Shown here: piece by piece, positions 28,511 through 37,814 of the stretch
Numbering within the stretch: position 1 is the first letter of the stretch
Layout of the letters: every line of letters starts with the position of its first letter
Assembly: GCF_000454545.1 (NCBI RefSeq)
Contig: NZ_CM002139.1
Span: 864,971-928,970, forward strand
Length of the DNA stretch: 64,000 nt
Direction of reading: 5' to 3'
Source: Xanthomonas cassavae CFBP 4642
GTDB taxonomy: Bacteria > Pseudomonadota > Gammaproteobacteria > Xanthomonadales > Xanthomonadaceae
Position numbers and translations under genes: made by a program
The notes under the pieces: model-generated
What the model saw: only the letters and a program-made list of their open reading frames with translations
Databases searched by the model: none
What the model was told of the DNA's origin: nothing

Positions 28511-29481
28511 GCCTGTATCCGTACAGCGGGCAGTTGCAGCAGTCTTCGATGCATCAGCAGACGCTGTGGTTGTTCAGCGGCATCGCGCTGGTTTTGATCG
28601 TTGCCACGCTGATTTCCGAAACGCTGCGTTGGCGCGCACGCGAACGCCCGAGCGCAGTGCTGGACAACCTGGTCGCACGCATTCGCGCGTGGTGGGTCAT
28701 GGCAGGAGTGGTCGGTATCGCGTTCGTCTTCGGGCGCGCCGGGGTGATCGGCTTGTTTGCATTAGTGTCGCTGTTTGCGCTGCGCGAGTTCATCACGCTC
28801 ACGCCCACCCGGCGCGGCGATTACTATGCGCTGCTGGCGGCGTTCTACATCGTGCTGCCCTGGCAGTACGGGCTGGTGTGGACCGGCTGGTACGGCATGT
28901 ACACGCTGCTGATTCCGGTCTACGCGTTCCTAGTGCTGCCGATCCTGGCCACCATCGGCGGCGATACCACGCGCTATCTGGAGCGCACCGCCAAGGTACA
29001 ATGGGGCCTGATGATCTGCGTGTTCTGCATCTCGCACGTGCCGGCCTTGTTGAACCTTGAGATCCCCGGCTATGCCGGGCGCAACCTGCTGCTGATCGCG
29101 TTCCTGGTGATCGTGGTGCAGTCCTCTGACGTGTTGCAGTATGTGTGGGGCAAGCTGGCCGGCCGGCACCTGATCGCGCCGAAGCTGTCGCCGTCCAAGA
29201 CGGTGGAGGGTTTTATCGGCGGCGTGCTGTCGGCCAGCCTGCTCGGCATGGCGCTGTGGTGGATCACCCCGTTCGCGCCCTGGCATGCATTCGGGCTGGC
29301 GCTGGTGGCCAACCTGATGGGCTTCTTCGGCGGGCTGGTGATGTCGGCGATCAAGCGCGATCGCGGCATCAAGGACTGGGGCCACATGATCGAAGGCCAC
29401 GGCGGCGTACTCGATCGCCTGGACTCGGTGTGCTTCGCCGCCCCGGTGTTCTTCCATCTGATCCGCTATGGCTGGGCGTAG
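28507..29481 (+). CDS. CdsA-like phosphatidate cytidylyltransferase (YnbB-like)
   Basis: A 324-aa enzyme with about eight membrane helices and the CdsA signature near the C-terminus: SAIKRDRGIKDWGHMIEGHG, then GVLDRLDS. It makes CDP-diacylglycerol, or a CDP-activated analogue, from CTP and a phosphatidic acid. Located at the end of the cluster, it would supply the CDP-lipid donor for the two CDP-alcohol transferases. It is longer than typical CdsA (about 285 aa) by an N-terminal extension, as in YnbB. It overlaps the acyltransferase gene by four bases. Confidence 0.92.
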   Translation: MSLYPYSGQLQQSSMHQQTLWLFSGIALVLIVATLISETLRWRARERPSAVLDNLVARIRAWWVMAGVVGIAFVFGRAGVIGLFALVSLFALREFITLTPTRRGDYYALLAAFYIVLPWQYGLVWTGWYGMYTLLIPVYAFLVLPILATIGGDTTRYLERTAKVQWGLMICVFCISHVPALLNLEIPGYAGRNLLLIAFLVIVVQSSDVLQYVWGKLAGRHLIAPKLSPSKTVEGFIGGVLSASLLGMALWWITPFAPWHAFGLALVANLMGFFGGLVMSAIKRDRGIKDWGHMIEGHGGVLDRLDSVCFAAPVFFHLIRYGWA

Positions 29482-29537
29482 AGGCCGGAGCACACCATCG
29501 CGCACGTCGCCCATCAGCGCTGCAGCGCCGCTCTTAC

Positions 29538-29567
29538 GATTCCCGATTCCCCAATCCCGATTCCCGG
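29538..29567. repeat. ATTCCCGA-type intergenic repeat 3' of fis
   Basis: Reads GATTCCCGATTCCCC then AATCCCGATTCCCGG, sitting between the convergent ends of the CdsA-like gene and fis. Confidence 0.7.
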
Positions 29568-29568
29568 C

Positions 29569-29856
<288 letters not shown>

Positions 29857-29957
29857 TCACGAAGCCGGAGCGCGTGGCCGGCGAGGGGAAGTGAGTCTAG
29901 CGCGTGGCCTCTCCGCTCGCCACGCCCATGTGGCCATCGGTTGCAGGTTGCGGCCGC

Positions 29958-31115
29958 TTAGCGGAAATCGAAGCTGAAGGCAGCCGTGCTTGCGGCCGGT
30001 TCGCGCACCCGAAACGCCACCTGCACCGCCTGGCCGGGTGCGAGCGTGTCCTGCTCGACCGGCGCCTGCCCCAGATACTCCTGCGGGGCCAGCACGCGCG
30101 TGCCGATCACCCGGCCATCGGCGTCGGACAGCGACAGCTGCAGCCAGGGCCAGGCCTGCGCCCAGCGCGCATCGTTGCGGAAACTGGCCTGGATCTGCAG
30201 CACGCCGGGCATCCCGGGCATCGGCCGCACCTCGCGGTTGAGCAGGGTCAGCGCGGCCGGTTCGCGCCATGCCGGCAGGCTGCAGCGCAGCACCGTGCAG
30301 GCGGCGCTCACCACCGGCCGCCAGCGTGCGTCGCCGGCCAGGTGCGCGCGGTCGGCGATGACGATCTGCAGGGCCAGCACGCCCACCAGGCCGACCAGCA
30401 GTGCCCATTGCCGGCCGCTGGCGCGCAGCCGCGGCCGGCCGAGACCACGTCGTGCAAACGCCGGGGCACTGGGCGTGGGCAGCGGCAGCAGCGGCGTGGC
30501 GCCAGGCGCTTGCGTGCCCGGATGGACGGCGGTGGCATCCGGCCCCCATGTTGCATCAGCGTCGGCACGTCCGGTGGCAGGTGTCGTCGGAGGGGCGTGC
30601 AGGTCTGCGGTAGAGGCGTCTTCGGCCGATGCGGGTGGTTGGGCCGACACCGCTGGCGATGCAGACGCCAGCGGTGCGGCAGACGCCGACGGCGAGGCAG
30701 GGGATGAAGCAGAAGCCAGAGGCGAGACAGGTGCCACAGACGCGTCCGCAGTCGGAGCCGACGCCTTGATGGCTGGCGCCACAGGGGGCGCCTGGGCGGC
30801 CGGCGGTGTGGTCGTGAGGTGCTGGTTGGCCATCGCCTGCTGCGCTGCGACTGGACCGGCGGCGACGCCGGCTACCGGCGCACCCTGCGTGCCACCACCG
30901 CGCGCGGTGTCAGGTACGTCGCTGCCGGGTGCTGGGACCCGTGGTGCAAGCGGTGCCGGTATCGGTTCCTGGGCAGGTGCCGGCGGCAGCTCGGTCATCG
31001 GCGCGGGTGGCGCCTGTTCCGGCGGCACTGCCGGCGTCGGAATCAGCGCAGGGGCGGCGGGCGTGGCATGCAGGAACGTGGCCAGGGGGCGGCGCGGTGG
31101 CGGAGTCTCGGACAT
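29958..31115 (-). CDS. DUF3426 domain protein
   Basis: A 385-aa protein. Residues 1-225 are a Pro/Ala/Ser-rich low-complexity region. A single transmembrane helix (about 240-260, ALLVGLVGVLALQIVIAD) precedes a C-terminal periplasmic beta domain of about 130 aa typical of DUF3426 (CTVLRCSLPAW ... NREVRPMPGMPGVLQIQASFRN). The Zn-ribbon found at the start of many family members is absent. The start at MSETPPPRRP is chosen over the longer Arg-rich frame. Function unknown. Confidence 0.82.
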   Translation of the reverse strand: MSETPPPRRPLATFLHATPAAPALIPTPAVPPEQAPPAPMTELPPAPAQEPIPAPLAPRVPAPGSDVPDTARGGGTQGAPVAGVAAGPVAAQQAMANQHLTTTPPAAQAPPVAPAIKASAPTADASVAPVSPLASASSPASPSASAAPLASASPAVSAQPPASAEDASTADLHAPPTTPATGRADADATWGPDATAVHPGTQAPGATPLLPLPTPSAPAFARRGLGRPRLRASGRQWALLVGLVGVLALQIVIADRAHLAGDARWRPVVSAACTVLRCSLPAWREPAALTLLNREVRPMPGMPGVLQIQASFRNDARWAQAWPWLQLSLSDADGRVIGTRVLAPQEYLGQAPVEQDTLAPGQAVQVAFRVREPAASTAAFSFDFR

Positions 31116-31360
31116 CGGCAGGCGTGCAGCGGAGAAGACCCTATTCAACCACGCGCGCCTTCGGGTGCGAACGTCCACGTCCCGGCACGGCGCCTCATCG
31201 CATCCAGTACTTCGACTACCAGCTGCAGGTCACGTTGGTGCGTAGCGCAGCATCGCCTGGAGAGGCTGCCTCGCGCCGATACGGCAGAGAGCACTGCAAC
31301 CCCGCATGCCAACTTCAGAAATGCCGCACACCCGAAAACACGCAGGCGCAGGCTCCTAAC

Positions 31361-31380
31361 GAATCCCGAATCCCGAATCT
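31361..31380. repeat. ATTCCCGA-type intergenic repeat
   Basis: Three units GAATCCC/GAATCCC/GAATCT immediately past the stop codon of the XRE regulator. Confidence 0.65.
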
Positions 31381-31757
31381 CACCGCCGCCGCCGCGTCTT
31401 CCCCTTGGCCTGCAACAGATCCAGCAGCCCGCTGCGTTGCCGCGGCGCCAGGGTGTCGAAGCGCGCCAGCAGCACGCGTTGCTGGTCGTCCAGGCGGCGG
31501 TACTGGGCCGGCTCTTCGGCAATGGCCAACACCGGCGGGCCGAACACGCGTTCACCGCGGCCGGTGGCCAGGTATTCGAAGGCCATGCCGCTGCGCTTGG
31601 CCAGGCCGATCAGGTTTTCCACCGAGGGCGCGGTGCCTTCGGCCATCTCCCATTGCGCCACCGCACTGCGGGTCACGCCCAGCTCGCCGGCCAGGGCTTC
31701 CTGGGTCAGCTTGGTGAAGCTGCGGGCCTCGCGTACTCGTTCGTACAGCTTGCTCAC
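31380..31757 (-). CDS. XRE-family transcriptional regulator
   Basis: A 125-aa protein with an N-terminal Cro/CI helix-turn-helix (residues 6-60; LTQEALAGELGVTRSAVAQWE). A middle segment (60-80) and a helical region (DDQQRVLLARFDTLAPRQRSGLLDLL) follow, with a basic tail KGKTRRRR. It probably represses or activates itself and the divergent gene at 31908, with which it shares a 150-base A+T-rich spacer containing a palindrome. The start is a GTG. The ligand is unknown. Confidence 0.85.
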   Translation of the reverse strand: MSKLYERVREARSFTKLTQEALAGELGVTRSAVAQWEMAEGTAPSVENLIGLAKRSGMAFEYLATGRGERVFGPPVLAIAEEPAQYRRLDDQQRVLLARFDTLAPRQRSGLLDLLQAKGKTRRRR

Positions 31758-31832
31758 ACGGCACCGGATGGGAGACGGACAGGGCCGGGAGATATAGCCC
31801 TAGCAGCGCTTGGGGATAGTTCGTATGTCTTT

Positions 31833-31846
31833 CATATAAGTATATG
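31833..31846. promoter_or_regulatory. Candidate operator palindrome between XRE regulator and divergent gene
   Basis: CATATAAGTATATG, an inverted repeat (CATATA/TATATG, two-base centre) in an A+T-rich island between the two start codons. Size and place suit an XRE dimer site. Binding is inferred. Confidence 0.45.
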
Positions 31847-31907
31847 TTTGCGATACTGTCGAGATGTCACTGACGACGAGATCACAGCGAACTCAAGGAG
31901 AGTGTTC

Positions 31908-32399
31908 ATGGTCGAGCCTGTCGCTTCCAGGACTGACCGCATAGCGGCAGACACGCCGCCGGCGCAGCTGCGGTGGCGAGCCGATTCGCCGCTGGATCCG
32001 GCGGTACAGCGGTTCCGGGGCGCCGCCTGCTACCAGGTCTGGCAACGCGGCCAGCACTGGACCGCGGTTGCCGAGGGGGCGCACTGGTCAGCGGCGCTGG
32101 CGCCGCGTGGCTGGGCGCTGCGGTATCGGCAGTGGCCGCTGCTGGGAAAGGGGGGCCTGCTGGCGGTGTTGGCTGCCGGCATGGCGCTCGCCGGTGCCCA
32201 GGCATGGTCGCTGAGCGGCTGGGCGGTGCTGTTGGTGGCCGAGCTGGTGTTGCGTGTGCGGGCGGGCCGGCACGCCGGGCGCTGGCGCAGCGACGCGCTG
32301 CAGCGCGATGGCTGGCAGCCGGTGACCCGGCTGCGTGCGATCAGCGTGGCCGATGCGGTGACCACGGCGCAGATCCGCGCCGCCCGCCCGCAGCGGTAA
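31908..32399 (+). CDS. Hypothetical membrane protein
   Basis: A 163-aa protein. A hydrophilic first half (WRADSPLDPAVQRFRG ... ACYQVWQRGQHWTAV) is followed by two hydrophobic segments (about 85-115) and a basic C-terminus. I do not recognise the family. The ATG is preceded by AAGGAG at a good distance; the longer open frame upstream overlaps other genes antisense. It is divergent from the XRE regulator, which may control it. Confidence 0.75.
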   Translation: MVEPVASRTDRIAADTPPAQLRWRADSPLDPAVQRFRGAACYQVWQRGQHWTAVAEGAHWSAALAPRGWALRYRQWPLLGKGGLLAVLAAGMALAGAQAWSLSGWAVLLVAELVLRVRAGRHAGRWRSDALQRDGWQPVTRLRAISVADAVTTAQIRAARPQR

Positions 32400-32727
32400 C
32401 CGCCTGGCGCACGCCAGACAGGTCGGGATGCGCTGCCATCGAAGCAGATGCCGCCATAGGCGCAGTGGAGCAGGGCTGCGTGGCGTCGGCGTGGCTGTCG
32501 CCACAGCGCCTTGTCGGGCGCGTTCGGAGCCGTCCCGGGCCGTTGACGGCCCACCCATCCGGCAACATCCCCCCGGGCGTGGGCCGTAACATGCCGAGCC
32601 TGCGCTGCGCGACCTGCCGGGGGGGGGAGCCGGGGCCGCCAGCGTAGGCTTGGCGTCGCCGGCCACAGGTCGCTGCGCACTCTGCTCAAGGCACTCACCT
32701 CAAGGCAGCTGACGTGCCCTGGTCGGC
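32400..32727. other. Gene-free stretch 3' of prmA
   Basis: About 330 bases between two convergent genes. It is G+C-rich with a run of nine G near 32620. No coding frame, RNA gene or clear hairpin terminator is recognised. Confidence 0.45.
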
Positions 32728-33648
32728 TCAGTGGCGGCGAACGCCATCGATGCGCATCCAGTCTTCCTCGCGTTCGCAACGCAATTGCTCGAACCAGGGG
32801 GCGTAACGCTCCATCAGTTCGTCTTCCTGCCCGTGCAGGATGCCCGACATCGCCAGGCGGCCACCCGGAGCCACGCGCGCGGCCAGCAGCTCGGCCAGCG
32901 CATCCAGCGACTTCGCGAGGATGTTGGCGACCACCACCGGGTAGGTCTGCACCGGCTCGTCCTCCGGCATGTACACGGCCAACTGTGCGTCCACGCCGTT
33001 GCGTTGCGCGTTTTCGGTGGTGGCCAGCAGCGCCTGCGGGTCATTGTCCACGCCGACGGCGTGGATGGCGCCCAGCTTCAGCGCGGCGACCGCAAGAATG
33101 CCCGAGCCACACCCGAAATCGAGCACCTGGCGGCTCTGCAGTTCGCCGCTGCCGGCCAGGCTGTCCAACCAACGCAGGCACAACGCGGTGGTCTGGTGTG
33201 TGCCCGAGCCGAACGCCAGGCCCGGGTCCAGCCGCACTACGGCGGCATCGGGCGTGTTGGCGGCTTCGGGCAGGGCCTGATCCCAGGGCACGACGAAGGT
33301 GCGCGTGCCAAATTGCATTGGCTTGAACAGATCCATCCAGGCGCGGATCCAGTCGCTGTCTTCGACCATGCGAAACGACACCTGGCCCCAGTCCAGCTCC
33401 GGGTCGAACCCTTCCAGCGCAACCAGCACCTGCAGCGGATCGCTCTCGCCATCGAACAGCGCGGTCATCTCCAGTTCCTGCCATAGCGGCGTTTCGCCCA
33501 CGCCCGGTTCCAGGATGGCGTGGTCGTTGCTGCCATCGGTATTGGCGTCGAGCAGGGTCACCGCCAGCGCGCCGACCTCTTCGAGTGCGGTCTGAAAGCG
33601 GGGCTGGGCGGCTTCGGAGCAGGGCAGGGTCAGTTCAAGAAACGGCAT
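32728..33648 (-). CDS. prmA: Ribosomal protein L11 methyltransferase PrmA
   Basis: A 306-aa enzyme that trimethylates lysines of ribosomal protein L11 using SAM. The N-terminal L11-recognition domain (1-80) includes LALTLLD-like strands. The methyltransferase core shows [13 protein letters not shown] at about 145, SAM motif [15 protein letters not shown] at about 175, and the VVANILA motif at about 235. The start at [10 protein letters not shown] (ATG 33648) is the conserved PrmA start. Confidence 0.95.
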   Translation of the reverse strand: MPFLELTLPCSEAAQPRFQTALEEVGALAVTLLDANTDGSNDHAILEPGVGETPLWQELEMTALFDGESDPLQVLVALEGFDPELDWGQVSFRMVEDSDWIRAWMDLFKPMQFGTRTFVVPWDQALPEAANTPDAAVVRLDPGLAFGSGTHQTTALCLRWLDSLAGSGELQSRQVLDFGCGSGILAVAALKLGAIHAVGVDNDPQALLATTENAQRNGVDAQLAVYMPEDEPVQTYPVVVANILAKSLDALAELLAARVAPGGRLAMSGILHGQEDELMERYAPWFEQLRCEREEDWMRIDGVRRH

Positions 33649-33938
33649 CGTGGCGATCGGTAACAGTGAAGGCGTGCATCGTAGACCATTCGCGCCGGCC
33701 CGCTGCCGCGTGAAGGCACAGGTGCGCGCATGCCCGCCCAGAGTGCTGGTTGCGTTGCCGTGCAACCAAACATGCGTGGCGCGCCACTCACAGCCATCTC
33801 GCGCAGATCGTCACCGCATGGATGTCCCACCCTTACAGGCCTGTGCGGCAGTGCTCGCTGGCCGCGGCTGGCTGCACAGCCGAGTGCTAGACTCCGCGCC
33901 GTCGCTGCGGGTGCGTCCGCAGCTGGGTTGCCGCTGTC

Positions 33939-34865
33939 ATGCCGCTTGCTCGTGCCCGCCATCTCTGGCTGTTGCTCGCTCCCGTCGCGCTCGCGGCGGC
34001 AGGGTGGTGGCATCTGCGCGCGCAACCTACCGCGGTGGCCACCGACGCTGCGCCGCTCGGCAACGGCGTCATGCACGTCGCAGCTGTCGCGCCTGCATCT
34101 GGCGCGCAGCTTGAACGCGGCAACGCCCTGCATCTGCCGTATCGCGATGCAGTGGATGCGCAGCCGGATCTGTACCGCTACGCGCAGCAGTTGCGGCAGC
34201 AGGTGCGCGCCGGCGATGCGCAGGCCGGGTGGCGTTTGAGCCGGGTTTACGACTATTGCGCGCCCTACGCCGCCAGCCCTGCCGGTTATGCCGCCGATAG
34301 CGAGTGGATCGCCGCGCACGCCACGCCGGGCGTGGCAGCCATGCACGCCGCACGTGATCGGGTGGCGCAGCGTTGTGCCGGCTTCGCGCCCGGCGATGGG
34401 CTCAGCCCGCGCCTGCTTGCGCAGCAGCGCCTGCGCGCCGCGCGCGGCGGCAGCCTGGCCGCCGAGGCAGCCCTGCTGGCCCTGGGCGAGCCGCTGCAGG
34501 CAACGCCGACCTACAAGCGCGCGCTGGTGCAGCGCGTGCTGGCCTCGCGCGACCCGGAGGCGTATCTGGCGCTGTCGCCTGCAATGGGCGCACGCGCCAG
34601 CGGCGACGACAGCCTGGAAGGGTATGTGGCTGGCGACCAGTTCGCCGAGCTCGCCTGGCAGGTGGCCGCATGCCGGCTGGGCCTGGACTGCAGCGCCGAC
34701 AGCACGCTGGTCACCAGTTACTGCGCCAACGCGGGCATCTGCTCGCGCGAAGGCGCGCAGGATTTTGTGTCGTTCGTATTCGATGCCGCGGTACCGCGGC
34801 AGGGAGCAGACAGGGTGGATGAGATGGTCGATACACTGGTATCCGAGTCGGGAGCGCAGTCATGA
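33939..34865 (+). CDS. Hypothetical secreted or membrane-anchored protein
   Basis: This 308-aa protein has an N-terminal signal or anchor helix (residues 8-25, LWLLLAPVALAAAGWWHL). An Ala-rich helical periplasmic region follows, with paired cysteines (Cys107, and a cluster near residues 245-270: CRLGLDCSAD, CANAGICSRE) that suggest disulfides. I know no family for it. It overlaps the next gene by four bases, so they form a two-gene unit divergent from prmA. Confidence 0.78.
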   Translation: MPLARARHLWLLLAPVALAAAGWWHLRAQPTAVATDAAPLGNGVMHVAAVAPASGAQLERGNALHLPYRDAVDAQPDLYRYAQQLRQQVRAGDAQAGWRLSRVYDYCAPYAASPAGYAADSEWIAAHATPGVAAMHAARDRVAQRCAGFAPGDGLSPRLLAQQRLRAARGGSLAAEAALLALGEPLQATPTYKRALVQRVLASRDPEAYLALSPAMGARASGDDSLEGYVAGDQFAELAWQVAACRLGLDCSADSTLVTSYCANAGICSREGAQDFVSFVFDAAVPRQGADRVDEMVDTLVSESGAQS

Positions 34866-35227
34866 ATTACCGTCGATGGGCGCACGGCGCCAAGTTCTGG
34901 TTGTGGGTGGCGCTGTTTGTGGCGTATTCGGCTGCGGCCGTGGGCATCGTGATGATCGATACCGCCGATCACCGCTACCAGCCGCTGTCGGTCAAGTCGA
35001 CCACGGTTGCCGCCGATGAACAGCAGCGACGGCATGGCGCCAGCCAGGTGGCCGCGGTGTACCGCGCCAGCAGCGCGATGCCGTTTTCGACATTGCCGGC
35101 CGGCTCCACCTTCCAGGTGGTGTGGCCGGATGGCTCCACCGAAACCATGACCGTGGTCGACCCGGCCTCCTCCAGCGGCATCGTGCCGGTGCGGGGCAGC
35201 CAGCAGCCGGCACCGCGGATCCGGTAG
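34862..35227 (+). CDS. Hypothetical membrane-anchored protein
   Basis: A 121-aa protein with one N-terminal helix (about 11-32, FWLWVALFVAYSAAAVGIVMI) and a short periplasmic part containing FQVVWPDGSTETMTVVDP. No family is recognised. It is translationally coupled (ATGA) to the preceding secreted protein, so they probably work together. Confidence 0.75.
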   Translation: MNYRRWAHGAKFWLWVALFVAYSAAAVGIVMIDTADHRYQPLSVKSTTVAADEQQRRHGASQVAAVYRASSAMPFSTLPAGSTFQVVWPDGSTETMTVVDPASSSGIVPVRGSQQPAPRIR

Positions 35228-35240
35228 CACCCAGGATCCC

Positions 35241-35306
35241 GTAGGAGCGCACCCGGGCGCGACGGGCTGCACCGGTGAAGCCCGTCGCGCCCGGGTGCGC
35301 TCCTAC
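35241..35306. repeat. GTAG-type palindromic element with 28-bp perfect stem
   Basis: Begins GTAGGAGCGCACCCGGGCGC and ends with the exact complement, ...GCGCTCCTAC. The two 28-base arms flank a 10-base loop. It resembles the GTAG-headed palindromic REP/SMAG-like elements of Xanthomonas and Stenotrophomonas and may also terminate the preceding gene. Confidence 0.82.
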
Positions 35307-35362
35307 GCACAGGTCGGCTGGCCTGCATGAGGCACTGCCGCCGCGATGCACCGGGCAACAAC

Positions 35363-35392
35363 GCAACAAGCCCGGTTTCCCGGGCTTGTTGC
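35363..35392. terminator. Terminator hairpin 3' of accC
   Basis: A perfect 13-bp stem, GCAACAAGCCCGG with its complement, and a 4-base loop, about 20 bases past the accC stop. On the minus strand it is followed by GTTGTTG, a weak T-rich tail. Confidence 0.75.
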
Positions 35393-35413
35393 GCGGTGCA
35401 CTGGCCGGTGCGA

Positions 35414-36781
35414 TCAGACCAGCGCGATCGACTTGTTCTTGCGCTCGGCCAGGCGCTTCTCCAGGTAGTGGATGTTCTGCCCACCGGCCTGGAAGCCCTT
35501 GTCGCGCATGATGCGCTGCTGCAACGGGATGTTGGTCTTGATGCCGTCCACCACCATCTCGCTCAGCGCCACGCGCATGCGTGCGATGGCGGTCTCGCGG
35601 TCCGGGCCGTGCACGATCAGCTTGCCGATCATCGAGTCGTAGTTCGGTGGCACCTTGTAGCCGGCGTAGATGTGCGTATCCACGCGCACGCCCGGACCAC
35701 CCGGCGGGTGGAAGGCGGTGATCAGGCCCGGGTTGGGCATGAAGGTTTCAGGGTCTTCGGCATTGATGCGGCATTCGATCGCATGCCCGCGCAGCACGAT
35801 GTCGCTCTGCTTGATGCTGAGCTTGTGGCCGGCGGCAATGCGCAGCTGCTCGCAGACCAGGTCGATGCCGGTGATGCGCTCGGTGACCGGGTGCTCCACC
35901 TGGATGCGGGTGTTCATTTCGATGAAGTAGAAGCGCCCGCCTTCGAACAGGAATTCGAAGGTGCCGGCGCCGCGGTAGCCGATGCGGATGCAGGCATCCA
36001 CGCAGACCTGGCCGATCTCGTTGCGCAGTGCTTCGGTGATGCCCGGTGCCGGCGCTTCTTCCACCACTTTCTGGTGGCGGCGCTGCATCGAGCAATCGCG
36101 TTCGCCCAGATGGATCGCACCGCCCTGGCCATCGGCCAGCACCTGGATTTCCACGTGACGCGGATTTTCCAGGAACTTCTCCATGTAGACCTGATCGTTG
36201 CTGAAAGCGGCCTTGGCTTCGGACTTGGTGGTTTCGATCGCAGCCTTCAACGCCGCTTCCGAATGCACCACGCGCATGCCGCGTCCGCCGCCGCCGCCGG
36301 CGGCCTTGATGATCACCGGGTAGCCGATTTCGCGCGCCACCTTGGTGTTGGCGACGATGTCATCGCCCAGCGGGCCGCCCGAACCGGGCACGCACGGCAC
36401 GCCGGCGGCCTTCATCGCGCGGATCGCCTCGACCTTGTCGCCCATCAGGCGGATGGTGTCGGCCTTGGGGCCGATGAAGATGAAGCCGGATTCTTCCACG
36501 CGCTCGGCAAAGTCGGCGTTTTCCGACAAAAAGCCGTAGCCGGGATGGATGGCCTGCGCATCGGTCACCTCGGCCGCGGCGATCAACGCCGGGATGTTGA
36601 GGTAGCTGTCGCTGGAGGCGGCCGGGCCGATGCACACCGACTCGTCGGCCATGGCCACGTGCTTGAGGTTGCGGTCGACCGTGGAATGCACCGCGACCGT
36701 GCGGATGCCGAGCGTGTGGCACGCGCGCAGGATGCGCAGCGCGATTTCACCTCGGTTGGCGATGACGACTTTATCTAGCAT
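35414..36781 (-). CDS. accC: Acetyl-CoA carboxylase, biotin carboxylase subunit
   Basis: A 455-aa ATP-grasp subunit that carboxylates biotin on AccB in the first step of fatty-acid synthesis. It starts [20 protein letters not shown], as in all AccC. It contains [14 protein letters not shown] (about 83), the glycine-rich ATP loop [12 protein letters not shown] (about 159), and the [14 protein letters not shown] catalytic segment (about 287). Its ATG overlaps the end of the four-helix-bundle gene by 11 bases. It is part of the aroQ-accB-accC unit. Confidence 0.97.
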   Translation of the reverse strand: MLDKVVIANRGEIALRILRACHTLGIRTVAVHSTVDRNLKHVAMADESVCIGPAASSDSYLNIPALIAAAEVTDAQAIHPGYGFLSENADFAERVEESGFIFIGPKADTIRLMGDKVEAIRAMKAAGVPCVPGSGGPLGDDIVANTKVAREIGYPVIIKAAGGGGGRGMRVVHSEAALKAAIETTKSEAKAAFSNDQVYMEKFLENPRHVEIQVLADGQGGAIHLGERDCSMQRRHQKVVEEAPAPGITEALRNEIGQVCVDACIRIGYRGAGTFEFLFEGGRFYFIEMNTRIQVEHPVTERITGIDLVCEQLRIAAGHKLSIKQSDIVLRGHAIECRINAEDPETFMPNPGLITAFHPPGGPGVRVDTHIYAGYKVPPNYDSMIGKLIVHGPDRETAIARMRVALSEMVVDGIKTNIPLQQRIMRDKGFQAGGQNIHYLEKRLAERKNKSIALV

Positions 36782-37205
36782 GGGATTGGGGATTCGGGAT
36801 TGGAGATTCGTAGAAGGCGCTGGGTTCGCGGAGATGTCGCGACTCGTCCAGCGTGCGGATCAATGCGTTGAGCTTGGCAAACGTGCGATTCAGCAGGTCG
36901 GCAATTGCCGCATCGGGCGACGCGAACTGCAGTCGCGTTGCAATCTGCAATTGCGTGTCCAGCTCCGCCAATGAGCCGCGCGCCATCGAGAGATAGCGCA
37001 GGTACTCGGCCGTGGAGCGATGTGCAGCTCCTTCGGCAATGTTGGATGGAATGCTGATCGCGGCGCGGCGCATCTGTGCTGTCAGCCCAAAGCGTTCGGA
37101 ATCAGGAAAGTCGTGGCTCAGGCGGTAGATCGCTTCGACGAGCGACATCGCATCGCGCCACACTGTCAGGCGCTCGTGTGGTCGCTCTTGCGAATCCCGA
37201 ATCAC
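36771..37205 (-). CDS. Four-helix-bundle protein (23S rRNA IVP/S23-like)
   Basis: A 144-aa helical protein with the family pattern [38 protein letters not shown] and [19 protein letters not shown]. This is the S23/'avd-like' four-helix bundle first seen in 23S rRNA intervening sequences. Function is unknown; relatives bind nucleic acid. The frame starts with GTG inside an ATTCCCGA repeat and ends inside another that touches the accC start. It looks inserted between accB and accC, which are normally adjacent. Confidence 0.85.
   Translation of the reverse strand: MIRDSQERPHERLTVWRDAMSLVEAIYRLSHDFPDSERFGLTAQMRRAAISIPSNIAEGAAHRSTAEYLRYLSMARGSLAELDTQLQIATRLQFASPDAAIADLLNRTFAKLNALIRTLDESRHLREPSAFYESPIPNPQSHAR
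36782..36810. repeat. ATTCCCGA-type repeat between accC and the four-helix-bundle gene
   Basis: GGGATTGGGGATTCGGGATT, then GGAGATTCG. It codes for the last residues of the four-helix protein (SPIPNPQS) and abuts the accC start codon. Confidence 0.75.
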
Positions 37206-37220
37206 GATTCCCGAATCCCG
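37191..37220. repeat. ATTCCCGA-type repeat between accB and the four-helix-bundle gene
   Basis: CGAATCCCGAATCACGATTC, then CCGAATCCCGG, overlapping the GTG start of the four-helix-bundle gene and ending next to the accB stop. Confidence 0.75.
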
Positions 37221-37225
37221 GCGCT

Positions 37226-37717
37226 TCAGCCAATCACAAACAACGGCTGATCGAATTCCACCGGCTGGCCGGTTTCGCCGAGGATGGCGACGATGGTGCC
37301 GGAGACGTCGGCTTCGATCGGGTTGAACATCTTCATCGCCTCGATGATCGCCAGGGTGTCGCCGGCCTTGACCGCCTGGCCCACGCTGACGAAGGCCGGC
37401 TTGTCCGGGGACGGGGAGGTGTAGAAGGTGCCGACCATGGGGGCGCGCAGCACGTGGCCTTCCGGCAGCGCGGCGGCGTGCTTTGCGCCACCGGTGGAGG
37501 CCTCGGTGGGCGAATGCATCGGCATGCTGGCCGCCGCCGGTGCCTGCGCCTGCACGGCCGGCGCAGGCGCGTACTGCTGCACCGGTGCGCTCAGTACTTG
37601 GGTGCCCTTGGGCACGCGGGCCAGGCGCACGCTTTCTTCGCCTTCCTTGATCTCGATTTCGGCGAGATTGGATTCTTCGAGCAGGTCGATCAGTTTCTTG
37701 ATTTTGCGGAGATCCAT
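37226..37717 (-). CDS. accB: Acetyl-CoA carboxylase biotin carboxyl carrier protein
   Basis: A 163-aa protein. The N-terminal region ([20 protein letters not shown]) is followed by a flexible Ala/Pro linker (45-90) and the C-terminal biotinyl domain with EAMKM (biotinylated Lys at about residue 128). It shuttles carboxybiotin between AccC and AccAD. It lies 97 bases after aroQ on the same strand. Confidence 0.96.
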   Translation of the reverse strand: MDLRKIKKLIDLLEESNLAEIEIKEGEESVRLARVPKGTQVLSAPVQQYAPAPAVQAQAPAAASMPMHSPTEASTGGAKHAAALPEGHVLRAPMVGTFYTSPSPDKPAFVSVGQAVKAGDTLAIIEAMKMFNPIEADVSGTIVAILGETGQPVEFDQPLFVIG

Positions 37718-37814
37718 GAGGGCCTCTTGAGGTGAATCGGTGGAGAGTGCCGGCGGGTGCCGGCGGAATGGGGTCGGCCCGTCGGCGCGATGGGCGGCGT
37801 CGGGATGGCAGGGG

